Positions 19,370 to 30,116 of a stretch of 64,000 nucleotides of DNA are shown in pieces. The stretch is from contig NZ_SRRY01000001.1 in NCBI RefSeq assembly GCF_004792295.1, positions 3,665,501-3,729,500 on the forward strand. The letters run 5' to 3'. Position 1 is the first letter of the stretch. Each line of letters begins with the position of its first letter. The translations under genes and the position numbers were made by a program. This stretch comes from Pseudoalteromonas sp. MEBiC 03607. Its GTDB lineage: Bacteria; Pseudomonadota; Gammaproteobacteria; Enterobacterales; Alteromonadaceae. Under the pieces are notes generated by a model, which saw only the letters and a program-made list of their open reading frames with translations, had not been told where the DNA came from and made no database searches.

Positions 19370-20596
19370 TTAAACTCCCTGCGCTTTATTTTTATCTTCC
19401 TGTTTTGCAGGTTTATCTGGGGCGAGCAGTTGATGATCGGCGTTTGGGGTTAGTTGATGCTTTTCAAACTCCTCGAGTGAAATCGCTTTCACTTGTTGGC
19501 CATGACGAATACGATGCAAGCCTTTAACCACGACTAGTTCACCCGCACTCAAGCCACCGCTGACCACAATACCTTGCTCACCATAATGCTCAACAACAAT
19601 AAAGCGCCGCTCTATCGCACCTGAATCAAGCACCACCATCACATAAATACCACCCTGTTCAACTTGTGTAGCTTCCTCAGGGACGACAATGGCGTTACTG
19701 ATCTGCGACAACTTTATGCGCGCTTTAGTATATTGGCCTGGTAATAATTCACTGTCGGGATTGGGTAATTGTGCCCGTACTTTAAAGGTGCCTGTTTTCG
19801 GGCTAATCTTAGGGTCAGTAAAGCTCACATCACCCCAGTAGCGATATTCGCTGCCATCTGGCAAAGAAATACGCACGAATCCTTCAAGCGCTTTACCTTT
19901 TTGTTCGGCTTGTAGCTGATCCATCAAACTATTCATACGGCGTTTTGCGTTTAAGTAATCCAGTGCCGACATATTAAAATTAACGTAGATAGGATCTATT
20001 TGCTGAATAGTGGTTAGCAAAGAAATACCGTTAGTGCCGACTAGCGCACCTAAATCAGCTTCAGAGCTACCTACCATGCCACTAATTGGCGCTGTAATGC
20101 GGGTATATTCGAGTTCGAGCTTCGTTTCTTCAAGCTCTGCTTGGGTTGCTGATAATGACGCTTGCGCTTGCTCTTGAATAGAAATAGCGTTGTCGTAGTC
20201 GAGCTGGCTTGCTGCATCTTGCTCGTAAAGGGGTTTTAAACGAGTTACATCCCGTTTGGCTTTAGCCAACGCTGCTTGGTCTTTTTGCAGCGCCGCTTTA
20301 ACGCGATTAAGCTTGGCTCGGTAAGGTCTATCGTCGATGGTATAGAGTAAATCCCCTTCATCAACCCAGCTTCCTTCGACAAACTCAACACTTTCTACAA
20401 AGCCTGTGATCCGCGCGCGTACTTCAACATCCAGCGACGCATCTGTGCGTGCCACGTAGTTTCCGTATAATGGCACATCAAACTGTTTGACCTTAGCAGT
20501 AACAACTTCTTCAATTACCTCGTTTGGTTGCTCTTTTGAGCAACCAACAAGCACCATTACCAACACATATCCTATGAGGTATTTGTTTAATAGCAT
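19370..20596 (-). CDS. RND efflux periplasmic adaptor (AcrA/MexA type)
   Basis: The 408-residue protein begins with a lipoprotein signal (lipobox LVGC, Cys19). A lipoyl-like half-motif (VEVRARITGFVESV), a coiled-coil hairpin (about residues 90-165), EYTRITAPISGMVG and the beta-barrel domain follow in the usual order. It bridges the pump and the outer-membrane channel. AGAAGG six bases before the ATG is a good ribosome site. It heads the three-gene operon. Confidence 0.92.
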   Translation of the reverse strand: MLLNKYLIGYVLVMVLVGCSKEQPNEVIEEVVTAKVKQFDVPLYGNYVARTDASLDVEVRARITGFVESVEFVEGSWVDEGDLLYTIDDRPYRAKLNRVKAALQKDQAALAKAKRDVTRLKPLYEQDAASQLDYDNAISIQEQAQASLSATQAELEETKLELEYTRITAPISGMVGSSEADLGALVGTNGISLLTTIQQIDPIYVNFNMSALDYLNAKRRMNSLMDQLQAEQKGKALEGFVRISLPDGSEYRYWGDVSFTDPKISPKTGTFKVRAQLPNPDSELLPGQYTKARIKLSQISNAIVVPEEATQVEQGGIYVMVVLDSGAIERRFIVVEHYGEQGIVVSGGLSAGELVVVKGLHRIRHGQQVKAISLEEFEKHQLTPNADHQLLAPDKPAKQEDKNKAQGV

Positions 20597-20670
20597 ACAA
20601 CCTTCTCATTCCTTAAGCCTGTCTCTATCTTGCTATCTGTTGCAATACTACATAGATGAGGGATTCGTTG

Positions 20671-21480
20671 TTATTTTTGACAATTAGAGCAGTACACTGT
20701 GCTTCTTTGTCCTAATCTAATTTCTTTTAATGGCTCCTCGCAATTAACACATGGCTCACCTTTGCGGCCATACACCAGTAATTGCTGGGCAAAATAACCT
20801 GGCTTACCATCACTTTGAGCAAAATCTTTTAACGTTGTGCCGCCTTGCGTGATGGCTGCAGCGAGTGTCTCTTTAATAATAGGCACTAATTGCTGATAAC
20901 GCTGCAAAGAAACCTTGCCAGCTTCTCGCTTTGGATGGATCCCCGCTTTAAATAACGATTCGTTAGCGTAGATATTACCTACACCAACTACCACCGCGTT
21001 ATCCATAATAAACTGTTTAATCGGTACTTTTTTATTTCTCGATTGTTCGTAAACTCGCTGTGCCACAAACTCATCTGTTAATGGCTCTGGCCCAAGCTTA
21101 CTCAGCAAAGTATGGCATTCACCTGGCGCCTGCCATAAACAAGCACCAAAGCGACGAGCATCGTTAAGCCGCAACGCTTTACCTGAGGCCAAAATAAACT
21201 CAATATGATCGTGTTTTTTCAATGGTTCATCTGCATTAACAACACGCAAATTACCCGACATCCCCAAGTGCAAAATAACACTACCGAGCTCACAGCCGAG
21301 TAGTAAATATTTTGCTCTGCGCTCAATTGATGTCACTTTGAGGCCTTGTAATTGATAGACATCATCCGGCACAGGCCAACGCATACTGGCGTTATGAATA
21401 TTTACTTTGGTCACTGTTTGGTTAAGCACATGCGGCGTTATTCCCAAACGGCTAACTTCAACTTCTGGTAATTCAGGCAT
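20671..21480 (-). CDS. mutM: Formamidopyrimidine-DNA glycosylase
   Basis: The N-terminus MPELPEVE gives the catalytic Pro2 and Glu3, Lys57 is in ERRAKYLL, and the C-terminal zinc finger is CVNC...CSNC. The enzyme removes 8-oxoguanine and other oxidised purines and nicks the strand. The 269-residue length is normal. It overlaps no neighbour; a small membrane protein gene lies 11 bases upstream on the same strand. Confidence 0.97.
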   Translation of the reverse strand: MPELPEVEVSRLGITPHVLNQTVTKVNIHNASMRWPVPDDVYQLQGLKVTSIERRAKYLLLGCELGSVILHLGMSGNLRVVNADEPLKKHDHIEFILASGKALRLNDARRFGACLWQAPGECHTLLSKLGPEPLTDEFVAQRVYEQSRNKKVPIKQFIMDNAVVVGVGNIYANESLFKAGIHPKREAGKVSLQRYQQLVPIIKETLAAAITQGGTTLKDFAQSDGKPGYFAQQLLVYGRKGEPCVNCEEPLKEIRLGQRSTVYCSNCQK

Positions 21481-21491
21481 CTGTGACTCTC

Positions 21492-21983
21492 TTAAAACGG
21501 GTATAACGGAAATAACTTAGCGGCATCAGCTTGCTCAAGCACAAACACCCGCTGTAACCGCTTATCTAATAAATAATATTTACTATCTATATGGTACAAC
21601 TGATAAACAGCAGGCAATTGCTCCCCGGCTAACCACACAGAAGCAACATAATCTGCTGACGACTGAGAAATTTGACTAACAGGAAGACTGGCAATAGTGA
21701 GTTTTTGATGTTGCCAAAGCTCAACGAGTTGTTCGAGCTGTTGTTCATCGCCTTGCCAAGAGGCTTCTTGCAATGACTGGCTACGCCAAGAGGTGCCGAT
21801 ACGCTCAATTTTTAATTCTGGAAATGCCATCGCCAAAATGAAGCTTTGCTCTGGGAGTAACGCTTGCACTCCTTCTTCAACGGGCTGAGTATTGAGCTTT
21901 TTATGTAGGCCATTGAAGAAAAAAATCATCAGTAGCATCGAAATAATCACCACATTATTCCATGCTTTTCGGCTCAAACGCAT
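21492..21983 (-). CDS. Hypothetical single-pass membrane protein
   Basis: I do not recognise a family. The 163 residues begin with a basic stretch and one hydrophobic helix (about residues 10-26), so most of the protein is probably periplasmic. The remainder is Gln- and Leu-rich, with several SLQ/EQLEQL segments and no cysteines. It lies 11 bases before mutM on the same strand and may be co-transcribed, which need not imply a shared role. Confidence 0.6.
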   Translation of the reverse strand: MRLSRKAWNNVVIISMLLMIFFFNGLHKKLNTQPVEEGVQALLPEQSFILAMAFPELKIERIGTSWRSQSLQEASWQGDEQQLEQLVELWQHQKLTIASLPVSQISQSSADYVASVWLAGEQLPAVYQLYHIDSKYYLLDKRLQRVFVLEQADAAKLFPLYPF

Positions 21984-22134
21984 CAGTATCTTCCTCAGTT
22001 TTCAATATCTTAAAGTGTAACCAAAAAGGACATTAATTGGCAGTTGTAATTGATCAACAAAATTTCATGTCTGTTATGTATCAATCTGTCGATACTTTGC
22101 TAAAATATCCGCCAAATTTAAAGGAGTTCCGTCA

Positions 22135-23061
22135 ATGTCAATGTATGTAGTGGGTCATAAGATCCCTGATTCAGATTCAATTTGCGGTGCAATTGCGCTT
22201 GCTTACTTAAAAAACCAGATCAATGAACCTGCGATCCCAACGCGTTTAGGTGAAGTATCACCTGAAACACAATTTATCCTAGATAAATTCGGTTTCGAAG
22301 CACCTGAGCTAAAACTTAGCTACGCAGGCGAAGACGTTTATATCGTTGACCACACAGAAAAAACACAAGCACCTGATGACATCGATGAAGCACGTGTTGT
22401 GGGTGTTGTTGATCACCACAAACTAGGCGACTTAACATCGTCAACACCACTTGAATGTTGGATCCGCCCAGTTGGTTGTTCAAACACCATCATCAAAATG
22501 ATGTATGACTTCTACAATGTAGAAATTCCAAAAGATATCGCAGGCATCATGTTATGCGCTATCCTAAGCGACACTGTGATCTTTAAATCACCAACTTGCA
22601 CAACGGCTGATATCAAGTGTGTTGAAGCACTTGCTGAAATCGCTGGTATTGAAGATTTCAAAGAACTTGGCATGGAAATGTTCAAGGTTAAATCAGCAGT
22701 TGAAGGCACGCCAGCACGCGATTTAGTAATGCGTGATTTCAAAGACTTCAATATGAACGGTAAGCTAGTAGGTATTGGCCAGCTAGAAGTTATCGACCTT
22801 ACTGTATTTGATGAAATCAAAGCAGATCTTGAAGCAGACATCGCAAAGCTTAAAGAAGAAGGCGGCCGCCACTCAGTATTACTCCTGTTAACTGATATCA
22901 TGAAAGAAGGCTCTGAAATGCTAATTGCGTCTGATGACGTAGCAGTAATCGAAGCTGCTTATGATGTTAAATCAGAAGACGGTCGCGTTTGGTTAGATGG
23001 TGTATTAAGCCGTAAGAAGCAAGTTGTACCACCACTACAAGACGCTTTCGCAAAAATCTAA
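22135..23061 (+). CDS. ppaC: Manganese-dependent inorganic pyrophosphatase
   Basis: This family II (DHH) pyrophosphatase of 308 residues shows GHKIPDSDSICGA at the N-terminus, VDHTEK, the DHH motif in GVVDHHKLGD, and the C-terminal DHHA2 segment with SRKKQVVPPL. It hydrolyses pyrophosphate in the cytoplasm with Mn2+ or Co2+. AAAGGAG before the first ATG supports this start over the second ATG six bases later. It is a single gene ended by a terminator at 23171. Confidence 0.95.
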   Translation: MSMYVVGHKIPDSDSICGAIALAYLKNQINEPAIPTRLGEVSPETQFILDKFGFEAPELKLSYAGEDVYIVDHTEKTQAPDDIDEARVVGVVDHHKLGDLTSSTPLECWIRPVGCSNTIIKMMYDFYNVEIPKDIAGIMLCAILSDTVIFKSPTCTTADIKCVEALAEIAGIEDFKELGMEMFKVKSAVEGTPARDLVMRDFKDFNMNGKLVGIGQLEVIDLTVFDEIKADLEADIAKLKEEGGRHSVLLLLTDIMKEGSEMLIASDDVAVIEAAYDVKSEDGRVWLDGVLSRKKQVVPPLQDAFAKI

Positions 23062-23170
23062 TTTGCAAAAGACTGTTTAGATTATCTATACAGCTTATTC
23101 CTTAATGTTAAAGGTTCGCTTGTGTGAACTTGAGCGCATTTAGCGAAATAAAGTACAATGGATAAATTAA

Positions 23171-23209
23171 AGGCTTGGGTTAGCAATAGTCCAAGCCTAT
23201 TTATTTTTT
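23171..23209 (+). terminator. Terminator of ppaC
   Basis: AGGCTTGG (23171-23178) pairs with CCAAGCCT (23191-23198), followed by a T-rich run. It ends just before gmk. Confidence 0.8.
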
Positions 23210-23223
23210 ATTAGAGACAGATC

Positions 23224-23844
23224 ATGGCGCAAACTCGCGGAAATTTATTTATCTTATCGGCTCCTTCTGGTGCAGGAAAATCAAGTCTTATAAGTGCTTT
23301 ACTCAAAAAACACAACGATATGAAAGTGTCAGTATCACACACGACTCGTTCACCTCGACCAGGTGAAGAAAACGGTGTTCATTATCATTTTGTTTCTGTT
23401 GAAGCGTTTAAAGCATTGATCGAGAAAAATGACTTTTTTGAATGGGCGCAAGTTTTTGATAATTACTACGGTACTTCTAAACAAGCAATCGAGAGTCAGT
23501 TAGACGCTGGAATCGACGTATTTTTAGATATTGACTGGCAAGGTGCTCAGCAAATTCGTAAATTAGTTGATGATGTTGAGACTATCTTTATTCTTCCGCC
23601 GTCAAAAGAAGAACTTGAATCACGTTTAAATAATCGTGGTCAAGATTCACAAGAAGTAATAGCCGGACGGATGGCAAAAGCACAATCTGAAACTTCCCAC
23701 TACAATGAATATGATTACGTTGTTGTAAACGATGACTTTGAAACTGCACTTTCAGAAATCGAAACGATCGTGATGGCTAAACGTTTATCGTTAAAAAGCC
23801 AAACTGTGCGCCATCAGGCGCTATTAGAGAACTTACTTAAATAA
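23224..23844 (+). CDS. gmk: Guanylate kinase
   Basis: The 206-residue protein has the P-loop APSGAGKS (13-20) and the GMP-binding region [11 protein letters not shown] and YHFVS. It converts GMP to GDP with ATP. It is followed by rpoZ and spoT on the same strand, the usual gammaproteobacterial order. Confidence 0.97.
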   Translation: MAQTRGNLFILSAPSGAGKSSLISALLKKHNDMKVSVSHTTRSPRPGEENGVHYHFVSVEAFKALIEKNDFFEWAQVFDNYYGTSKQAIESQLDAGIDVFLDIDWQGAQQIRKLVDDVETIFILPPSKEELESRLNNRGQDSQEVIAGRMAKAQSETSHYNEYDYVVVNDDFETALSEIETIVMAKRLSLKSQTVRHQALLENLLK

Positions 23845-23947
23845 TACTTTTTTAAGAATAAGATAAAAATTAACCACAAGCTATTGGCGAATTTAACTTG
23901 GTACAGTAAACTACGCCTTTGCTTAAGAATTTATTTGGAGTGCTAAG

Positions 23948-24223
23948 ATGGCTCGCGTAACTGTTGAAGATGCAGTAGATGCAATTGGTAATCGTTTTGA
24001 CTTAATTTTAGTTGCGGCTCGTCGTGCCCGCCAAATCGCGGTTGGTGGTAAAGATCCACTCGTTGATGCTGAAAATGATAAACCTACTGTAATTGCTCTA
24101 CGTGAAATTGAAAAAGGGTTAGTAAATAGCTCGTCTATGGACCTGATCGACCGTGAAGAGCAACAACATCAAGAAGCAGCAGAAATGGCTGCTGTTGCTG
24201 CTATCGTTGGTGGCAACCAATAA
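23948..24223 (+). CDS. rpoZ: RNA polymerase omega subunit
   Basis: The 91-residue protein starts [11 protein letters not shown] and contains [15 protein letters not shown] and [13 protein letters not shown], all typical of omega. Omega helps assemble RNA polymerase and forms part of a ppGpp site; spoT, which controls ppGpp, is next. TTGGAG before the ATG is a good ribosome site. Confidence 0.97.
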   Translation: MARVTVEDAVDAIGNRFDLILVAARRARQIAVGGKDPLVDAENDKPTVIALREIEKGLVNSSSMDLIDREEQQHQEAAEMAAVAAIVGGNQ

Positions 24224-24249
24224 TCAAGCGCCCTGCTTTGATTTAGCTT

Positions 24250-24277
24250 AACGGCTAGTATTTCAACACTAGCCGTT
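24250..24277 (+). promoter_or_regulatory. Stem-loop between rpoZ and spoT
   Basis: AACGGCTAGT (24250-24259) pairs perfectly with ACTAGCCGTT (24268-24277) around an 8-base loop. No T run follows, so it is not a standard terminator; it may stabilise or process the message. Confidence 0.6.
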
Positions 24278-24353
24278 GGCAAGCCCTTCTTTTCATCGTA
24301 TATTCTATTCATACCGTTACCGATTTACTTCATTTGCGCATTGGAGTGTGACT

Positions 24354-26459
24354 TTGTATCTATTCGAAGGCCTAAAAAAGAAAATAACCGAATATTTGCC
24401 ACCTGCTGAAATAGAGCTGGTTCAAAAAGCATACGTGGTCGCCCGTGAAGCTCACGAAGGCCAAACTCGCTCAAGCGGCGAGCCTTACATCACTCATCCA
24501 GTTGAAGTTACACAAATACTTGCCGGCATGCACTTAGACCATGAAACACTCATGGCAGCTTTGATGCATGATGTGATTGAAGATACCGATTTTAGCCAGC
24601 AAGACTTAGCCGAAATTTTTGGCGAGACCGTTGCTGAGCTTGTTGAAGGAGTGAGTAAGCTAGATAAACTCAGCTTTAAAGATAAAAAAGAATTTCAGGC
24701 TGAAAATTATCGAAAAATGATCATGGCGATGACCCAAGATATTCGCGTGATCTTAATTAAACTTGCTGACCGAACTCACAACATGCGCACCTTAGGCGCA
24801 CTTCGCCCAGACAAACGCCGTCGTATTGCTCGTGAAACTCTCGAAATTTATGCCCCGATAGCCAATCGCTTAGGTATCCATGATATTAAAAACGAATTGG
24901 AAGATTTAGGTTTTCAAGCGTTATACCCAATGCGTCATCGCGCTTTGAAATCAGAGGTTATCAAAGCCCGTGGAAACCGAAAAGAAGTCATTAGCAATAT
25001 TAAAACAGAAATAGAAGCACGCTTAGAAGAATCAGGTATCGACGCCACCATTTCTGGCCGAGAAAAGCATCTATATAGCATTTACAAGAAGATGCTAAAT
25101 AAAGAGCTGTCATTTAACGAAGTGATGGATATTTACGCGTTTCGGATCAATGTCGATAACATGGATACCTGTTACCGCGTACTAGGTGTGGCACATAACC
25201 TTTATAAGCCAATTGAAACCCGCTTTAAAGATTATATAGCGGTTCCTAAAACCAACGGTTACCAATCTTTACATACCTCTTTGGTTGGCCCGCATGGTAT
25301 TCCTGTTGAGATTCAAATTCGCACTCACGATATGGATCATATGGCAGACAAAGGGGTAGCTGCACATTGGATGTATAAAAAAGCCGGTGATAACGCAGGA
25401 CATACTGCGCAACAACGCGCTCGCCAATGGATGCAAAGCTTACTTGAACTGCAACAAAGTGCTGGTTCATCATTTGAATTTGTAGAAAACGTTAAAACTG
25501 AACTCTTCCCAGAGGAAATTTATGTTTTCACGCCAGATGGCCGTATCGTTGAGCTCCCAATGGGAGCAACCGCTGTTGACTTTGCATATGCAGTACATAC
25601 AGACGTAGGTAATACCTGTGTGGGTGCAAGAGTAAACCGTAAACCTCACCCTTTGAGCAAACCTCTCGATACTGGGCAAACTGTTGAGGTAATCACCAGC
25701 TCTGGCGCGCACCCAAATGCGACGTGGCTAAACTTTGTTGTAACCGGTAAAGCACGTTTAGGTATACGTAACTATCTGAAAAGCCAACAACATGAAGAAG
25801 CGATGTTGCTTGGTCGCCGTTTATTAGATTCTGCACTTGGTGAGTCAAAATTAGATGACATCCCAGATGAAAATATCCGTCGAGTATTACAAGAACATAA
25901 CCTAAATACTTTACTTGAATTACTCGTAGAGATTGGTTCAGGTAATCTTATGAGCGTATTAATTGCTAAACGCTTGATGCAAGACGATGTTGAAGATATA
26001 AATGACATCGCCAAAAAAGCCAAAGCAACAATCATAGGCACAGAAGGCATGTTAGTTAACTATTCTAAATGCTGCCGCCCTGTACCAGGTGATGCCATCA
26101 CAGCTCATATCAGCCAAGGTAAAGGCCTGACTGTCCACCGCCAAGAATGTAAGAACATTCGAGGTTGGGAAAAAGAACGCTCAAAATACTTAGTTGTAAA
26201 ATGGGACGATAACCCAGAAAAAGAATATATAGCCGCTCTGCGTATTGAGATCATCAATCATCAGGGTGCGCTGGCTAAATTAACCAATGTTGTAGCCTCA
26301 ACCCAAGCTAACATAGTTGAGATAGCCACCGATGAAAAAGAAAGCAATTTATACATGATAGACCTAGGTATCACGGTTAAAAACCGTGTTCACGTTGCCA
26401 ACATTATGCGCCGCATTCGCGTGATGCCTGATGTACAAAGAGTCTATCGTAAAAAGTAA
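24354..26459 (+). CDS. spoT: Bifunctional (p)ppGpp synthetase/hydrolase
   Basis: I start this at TTG 24354, seven bases after GGAG, because the sequence from there (LYLFEGL) aligns with the start of known SpoT proteins; the product is 701 residues. Order: HD hydrolase domain with HDVIEDT at about 72-78, synthetase domain with [13 protein letters not shown] domain ([15 protein letters not shown]), helical part, and C-terminal ACT domain ([13 protein letters not shown]). Hydrolase residues look intact. It sits after rpoZ and 11 bases before ridA. Confidence 0.96.
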   Translation: MYLFEGLKKKITEYLPPAEIELVQKAYVVAREAHEGQTRSSGEPYITHPVEVTQILAGMHLDHETLMAALMHDVIEDTDFSQQDLAEIFGETVAELVEGVSKLDKLSFKDKKEFQAENYRKMIMAMTQDIRVILIKLADRTHNMRTLGALRPDKRRRIARETLEIYAPIANRLGIHDIKNELEDLGFQALYPMRHRALKSEVIKARGNRKEVISNIKTEIEARLEESGIDATISGREKHLYSIYKKMLNKELSFNEVMDIYAFRINVDNMDTCYRVLGVAHNLYKPIETRFKDYIAVPKTNGYQSLHTSLVGPHGIPVEIQIRTHDMDHMADKGVAAHWMYKKAGDNAGHTAQQRARQWMQSLLELQQSAGSSFEFVENVKTELFPEEIYVFTPDGRIVELPMGATAVDFAYAVHTDVGNTCVGARVNRKPHPLSKPLDTGQTVEVITSSGAHPNATWLNFVVTGKARLGIRNYLKSQQHEEAMLLGRRLLDSALGESKLDDIPDENIRRVLQEHNLNTLLELLVEIGSGNLMSVLIAKRLMQDDVEDINDIAKKAKATIIGTEGMLVNYSKCCRPVPGDAITAHISQGKGLTVHRQECKNIRGWEKERSKYLVVKWDDNPEKEYIAALRIEIINHQGALAKLTNVVASTQANIVEIATDEKESNLYMIDLGITVKNRVHVANIMRRIRVMPDVQRVYRKK

Positions 26460-26470
26460 CAAGGATAATT

Positions 26471-26863
26471 ATGAACAAATCATTTATTTCTACTGATAAT
26501 GCGCCTGCAGCAATCGGCACTTACAGCCAAGCAGTTAAAGTAGGCACGGCTGTTTATTTATCAGGTCAAATTCCATTAGTGCCAGAAACAATGGAAGTGA
26601 TCTCAGAAGACTTTACTGAACAAACACACCAAGTATTCAAAAATTTATCTGCTGTTTGCCAAGCTGCTGGCGGTCAAATTCAAGATATGGTGAAAGTAAA
26701 TATCTTCTTAACTGACTTATCAAACTTTGCGATTGTTAACGAAGTTATGAGTCAATACTTCAAGCAGCCTTACCCTGCACGCGCTGCAATTGGTATTAGC
26801 GCTTTACCAAAAGGTGTGCAAATTGAGATTGACGGTATCATGGAGCTGCCTTCAACAAACTAA
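26471..26863 (+). CDS. ridA: 2-iminobutanoate/2-iminopropanoate deaminase
   Basis: The 130-residue protein has the RidA signature: [12 protein letters not shown] at the N-terminus, [10 protein letters not shown], and [14 protein letters not shown] with the substrate-binding Arg. It hydrolyses reactive enamines and imines made by PLP enzymes. It follows spoT by 11 bases and precedes a terminator, so it is the last gene of the gmk-rpoZ-spoT-ridA unit. Confidence 0.95.
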   Translation: MNKSFISTDNAPAAIGTYSQAVKVGTAVYLSGQIPLVPETMEVISEDFTEQTHQVFKNLSAVCQAAGGQIQDMVKVNIFLTDLSNFAIVNEVMSQYFKQPYPARAAIGISALPKGVQIEIDGIMELPSTN

Positions 26864-26870
26864 TCAGCTA

Positions 26871-26901
26871 TGCCAGCAGCTATTTGTTGCTGGCACTTTT
26901 A
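26871..26901 (+). terminator. Terminator of the gmk-rpoZ-spoT-ridA unit
   Basis: TGCCAGCAGC pairs with GTTGCTGGCA (one G-U pair) around TATTT, then CTTTTATT. Confidence 0.8.
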
Positions 26902-27270
26902 TTGACAAATTTCTATTTTACCTCATCCGAAATTCTTGACTCACCAACGATTCTCTAGCAATCTGTATAGTAAAGGTATTCAGATCACCTCAAAATGTCA
27001 TAGTTTGCATTTTAAATAGGCTTAATATCAACGTATTACTTTGCCTTTGTTGGCAATTTATTTGAAGAAGTACCACCGATAAACATTAGGCTCAAAGAAA
27101 TGTTCAAACGATTGGTTTAAAAGCGATTTATATTGCGTTATTGATTTTTACCATTATGTGAATCAAAACCTTATTAGAAGCGCTTGAATACCAGTTAGAA
27201 GCTAAATTTTTGAGATGGTTTGGGTTTACTAAGTAACCCTTTCACTATTGTTGTATAAAAGGATCTCCAC
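26902..27270 (+). other. Long gene-free leader before the FapA-like gene
   Basis: These 369 bases hold no convincing reading frame. They are AT-rich and contain a small GGGTT...AACCC stem near 27221-27240 and AAAGGA before the GTG at 27271. I could not assign a promoter with confidence. A long 5' leader or a small RNA is possible but not shown. Confidence 0.4.
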
Positions 27271-28875
27271 GTGTTTAAGCTCGCTCACAATGGCAACGTT
27301 TTATTAGATGTTCATGAACATTCGCCACCAAGTGCTGCATTTATCATCGAAGCACTTGAGAAATCACCTTATAGTGAGTGCCGAGTTGATCACGACTCTA
27401 TTAATAACTTTTTTAAAAGTGAATCGAATGAGCGTACGCTCGTTGTTGCCTCTAAACATGATGCAACTCTAGAAGTAAAAATAAGTGATGACAAAATGCA
27501 GGCGATAGGCGAATTAACAGTCGCTGAAGGCGGCAAAGTTATGAGCTTAGAAGACGCCAAAAAAGAGCTAATAAAAGCAGGTGTAGCACGAGGTTACAAA
27601 CAGGCATTTTTAGAAAAGTTATTACAACAGCAATTTGAATTACCAGCAGGCACCAAAACAGAAGGTGTTTTAGCAAAAGGCCGTCTTCCAATTGATGGTC
27701 AGCCATCCAAGTTTGTGCCACAAGTCGAAACACTAAAAGATCGCCTAAAAAAACCAAAACTTCGCGAAGATGGCACTGTTGATATGCGTGATTTTGGTAA
27801 ATTAGCTAGCGTTGAGCCCGGCGTGCTGTTGATTAAGCAAATTCCAGCGACTCCAGGAAAAGAAGGCTTTACAGTGACAGGCGATGTACTTCCCGCCAAA
27901 CCGGGAGAGAGCCTCACTTTGGTCGCAGGTGAAGGCACCGAAATCTCTAAAAACAACCCACTAGAACTTATTTCTGTCATTGCAGGTGTGCCGATTGAGA
28001 TCGCCAACGGAATGCGCGTAGATGATATTTTTACTATCGCCGATGTAAACGTAAAAAGTGGTCACGTAGACTTTGAAGGTAGCGTCATTGTTACTCACAA
28101 CGTTGAACCTGGCATGCGTATTAACGCCAAAGGCGACATTACCGTAATGGGCACCGTTGAGTCAGGTAACTTATCCGCCGCTGGCAACATCACAATAAAG
28201 CAAGGCGTCATTGGTCATCAGCTAGAAGATAAAAGTCTTTCCTGTAATATTATTTGCCAAGGTGATATTCACTTATCTCATGGCCAATACTGCTACTTAG
28301 AAGCGAATAATATCCTTATTGAACGTCAATCTAGCCACTGTGTCATGAAAGCCACTAAGCTGTTACAAGTTGGTCAAGAAGATAACCCGCAGGGCAAACT
28401 GTTTGGCGGTGAGATTTTAGATGCACAAATGGTTATTGCTGGTGAAATTGGCAATGAATCTGGCGCAAAAATGTTAATAAACTTAGCAGCATCAGGTGCC
28501 GACGTCACCGCACAAACAGATCAATGCCTAAAAGATCTTGCGCAGACAGACTCACAACTAGACACTCTTCAAGAAGCAATAGAAAAAGCGGATCAAGTAA
28601 AAGATGTTGAGAAGAAAAAACTGTTACTCGCTAAAATAGGTGCCACACAAATGCATTACTGTGAGCAAGCTGAAATGTTAGAAAAAAAACTATCAACGCT
28701 TGAGAACCACCTACATGACTTACTTGAAGACGCAAAGCTCATTGTTAATAAAACACTGCACTCTGGTGTAGAAATTCATATTTTCGACAAAGTATTGCGT
28801 ACAAACCGCCAATACCCACCGTGTAAGGTCAAGCTTGAAGAAAACAAGGTTGAGGTAGAGTTTAAAACCAGTTAA
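27271..28875 (+). CDS. FapA/DUF342 family polymer-forming protein
   Basis: The GTG start follows AAAGGA. The 534-residue protein has an N-terminal domain (about 1-140), then the DUF342 beta-helix (about 145-390) with repeated turns such as GTVDMRDFG, FEGSVIVTHNVEPGM, AKGDITVMGTVESG and AAGNITIKQG, and a C-terminal coiled coil (about 410-480). It resembles proteins called flagellar assembly protein A, but no flagellar genes are nearby and the role is uncertain. It has its own terminator. Confidence 0.8.
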   Translation: MFKLAHNGNVLLDVHEHSPPSAAFIIEALEKSPYSECRVDHDSINNFFKSESNERTLVVASKHDATLEVKISDDKMQAIGELTVAEGGKVMSLEDAKKELIKAGVARGYKQAFLEKLLQQQFELPAGTKTEGVLAKGRLPIDGQPSKFVPQVETLKDRLKKPKLREDGTVDMRDFGKLASVEPGVLLIKQIPATPGKEGFTVTGDVLPAKPGESLTLVAGEGTEISKNNPLELISVIAGVPIEIANGMRVDDIFTIADVNVKSGHVDFEGSVIVTHNVEPGMRINAKGDITVMGTVESGNLSAAGNITIKQGVIGHQLEDKSLSCNIICQGDIHLSHGQYCYLEANNILIERQSSHCVMKATKLLQVGQEDNPQGKLFGGEILDAQMVIAGEIGNESGAKMLINLAASGADVTAQTDQCLKDLAQTDSQLDTLQEAIEKADQVKDVEKKKLLLAKIGATQMHYCEQAEMLEKKLSTLENHLHDLLEDAKLIVNKTLHSGVEIHIFDKVLRTNRQYPPCKVKLEENKVEVEFKTS

Positions 28876-28879
28876 TAAA

Positions 28880-28903
28880 AAAGAGGCTTAAAGCCTCTTT
28901 TTA
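28880..28903. terminator. Terminator between the FapA-like gene and asnA
   Basis: AAAGAGGCT and AGCCTCTTT form a perfect nine-base stem with A and T runs on either side, so it can act in both directions for these convergent genes. Confidence 0.85.
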
Positions 28904-28923
28904 CCAGGGTCATTAATCTTAAT

Positions 28924-29919
28924 TTAAAGAATTCCTTCCACTTGCTGTTTTAGTTGCTCAGGCCATACACCTACTTGTACTTGTCCAATGTGCTGCTTTT
29001 GTAACAGCAACATAGCCAGTCGAGATTGGCCAATACCACCACCTATTGTTTGCGGAAACTTTTTCGCAAGTAGCTGTTTATGCCAATCAAACTCTAAGCG
29101 AGCCTGATCGCCAGTAATCGCTAACTGAGTAGCTAAAGCATCAGGGCTTACGCGAATGCCCATTGAAGATATTTCAAAAGCATCTTCAAGCACAGGATTC
29201 CAAACTAAAATATCACCATTTAAGCCTGCAAATTTGCTGCATGTTTGCGTTGACCAATCGTCATAATCCGGTGCCCGTACGTCATGAATTTTACCATCCG
29301 CGAGTGTGCCGCCAATACCAATTAAGAATACCGCACCGTATTCTTGCGCCACCGCTTTTTCACGTTGTTTCGCAGTAAAGTCAGGATACATCTGGCGCAA
29401 CTGCTCACTATGTATAAAGGTGATTTGCTCAGGCAAAAAAGGCGTTAAATCAAATTCACTCGCTACAAAGCGCTCGGTTGCTTTAATCGCCTGATAAAGT
29501 GATGTCACAGTTTCTTTAAGCTTATCAAGAGTACGCTCCGTGCTCTCGCAAATTACTTTTTCCCAATCCCATTGATCAACATACACTGAATGAATTGGGC
29601 TAAGTGACTCTTCATCAGGGCGAAGTGCTTTCATATGCGTATAGAGCCCCTCACCTACTGAAAAACCGTAATCAGCCAAGGTTTTACGCTTCCACTTAGC
29701 TAAAGAATGAACTACTTCAAATTGACTACCAGGAATTGTTTTTACTGCGACCGAGACAGCATTTTCAGTACCACTTAGATTATCTTGAATACCATCGCCC
29801 ACCTTTGCCAAGATTGGTGCTTGTACTTCAACTAACCCTAATTGTTGTTCTAATTGGCTTGAAAAGAACTGTTTTACTTTACTAATTTGCTGCTGTTGCT
29901 GCAGATAGTGTGAACTCAT
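28924..29919 (-). CDS. asnA: Aspartate-ammonia ligase (asparagine synthetase A)
   Basis: The ATG at 29919, with GAGG nine bases upstream, gives 331 residues, like the 330 of E. coli. Seen are [60 protein letters not shown] and [14 protein letters not shown], all conserved ATP/aspartate-site segments. It makes asparagine from aspartate and ammonia. It is divergent from asnC, its expected activator. Confidence 0.97.
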   Translation of the reverse strand: MSSHYLQQQQQISKVKQFFSSQLEQQLGLVEVQAPILAKVGDGIQDNLSGTENAVSVAVKTIPGSQFEVVHSLAKWKRKTLADYGFSVGEGLYTHMKALRPDEESLSPIHSVYVDQWDWEKVICESTERTLDKLKETVTSLYQAIKATERFVASEFDLTPFLPEQITFIHSEQLRQMYPDFTAKQREKAVAQEYGAVFLIGIGGTLADGKIHDVRAPDYDDWSTQTCSKFAGLNGDILVWNPVLEDAFEISSMGIRVSPDALATQLAITGDQARLEFDWHKQLLAKKFPQTIGGGIGQSRLAMLLLQKQHIGQVQVGVWPEQLKQQVEGIL

Positions 29920-30051
29920 AATAATTGGCCTCATTCCCAGTTATTGTTACTTGCTTTATGAGAAAAGCCCGCTGCTTGGCTTTCTCCGATAAATCAATCC
30001 TCAACTAAACCAAGATTATTTTCAATAACCATTAACAAAAAGAACTTAACA

Positions 30052-30081
30052 TTGAAATTTTCATAAAAATAATGCTATAAA
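30052..30081 (+). promoter_or_regulatory. Promoter of asnC in the asnA/asnC divergent region
   Basis: TTGAAA (30052-30057) and TATAAA (30076-30081) are 18 bases apart and the -10 is extended by TGC. The shared 197-base region (29920-30116) should also hold the asnA promoter and AsnC sites, which I could not place. Confidence 0.55.
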
Positions 30082-30116
30082 AATTACTGATTCAACAATT
30101 AGCAACAAGAAATACT

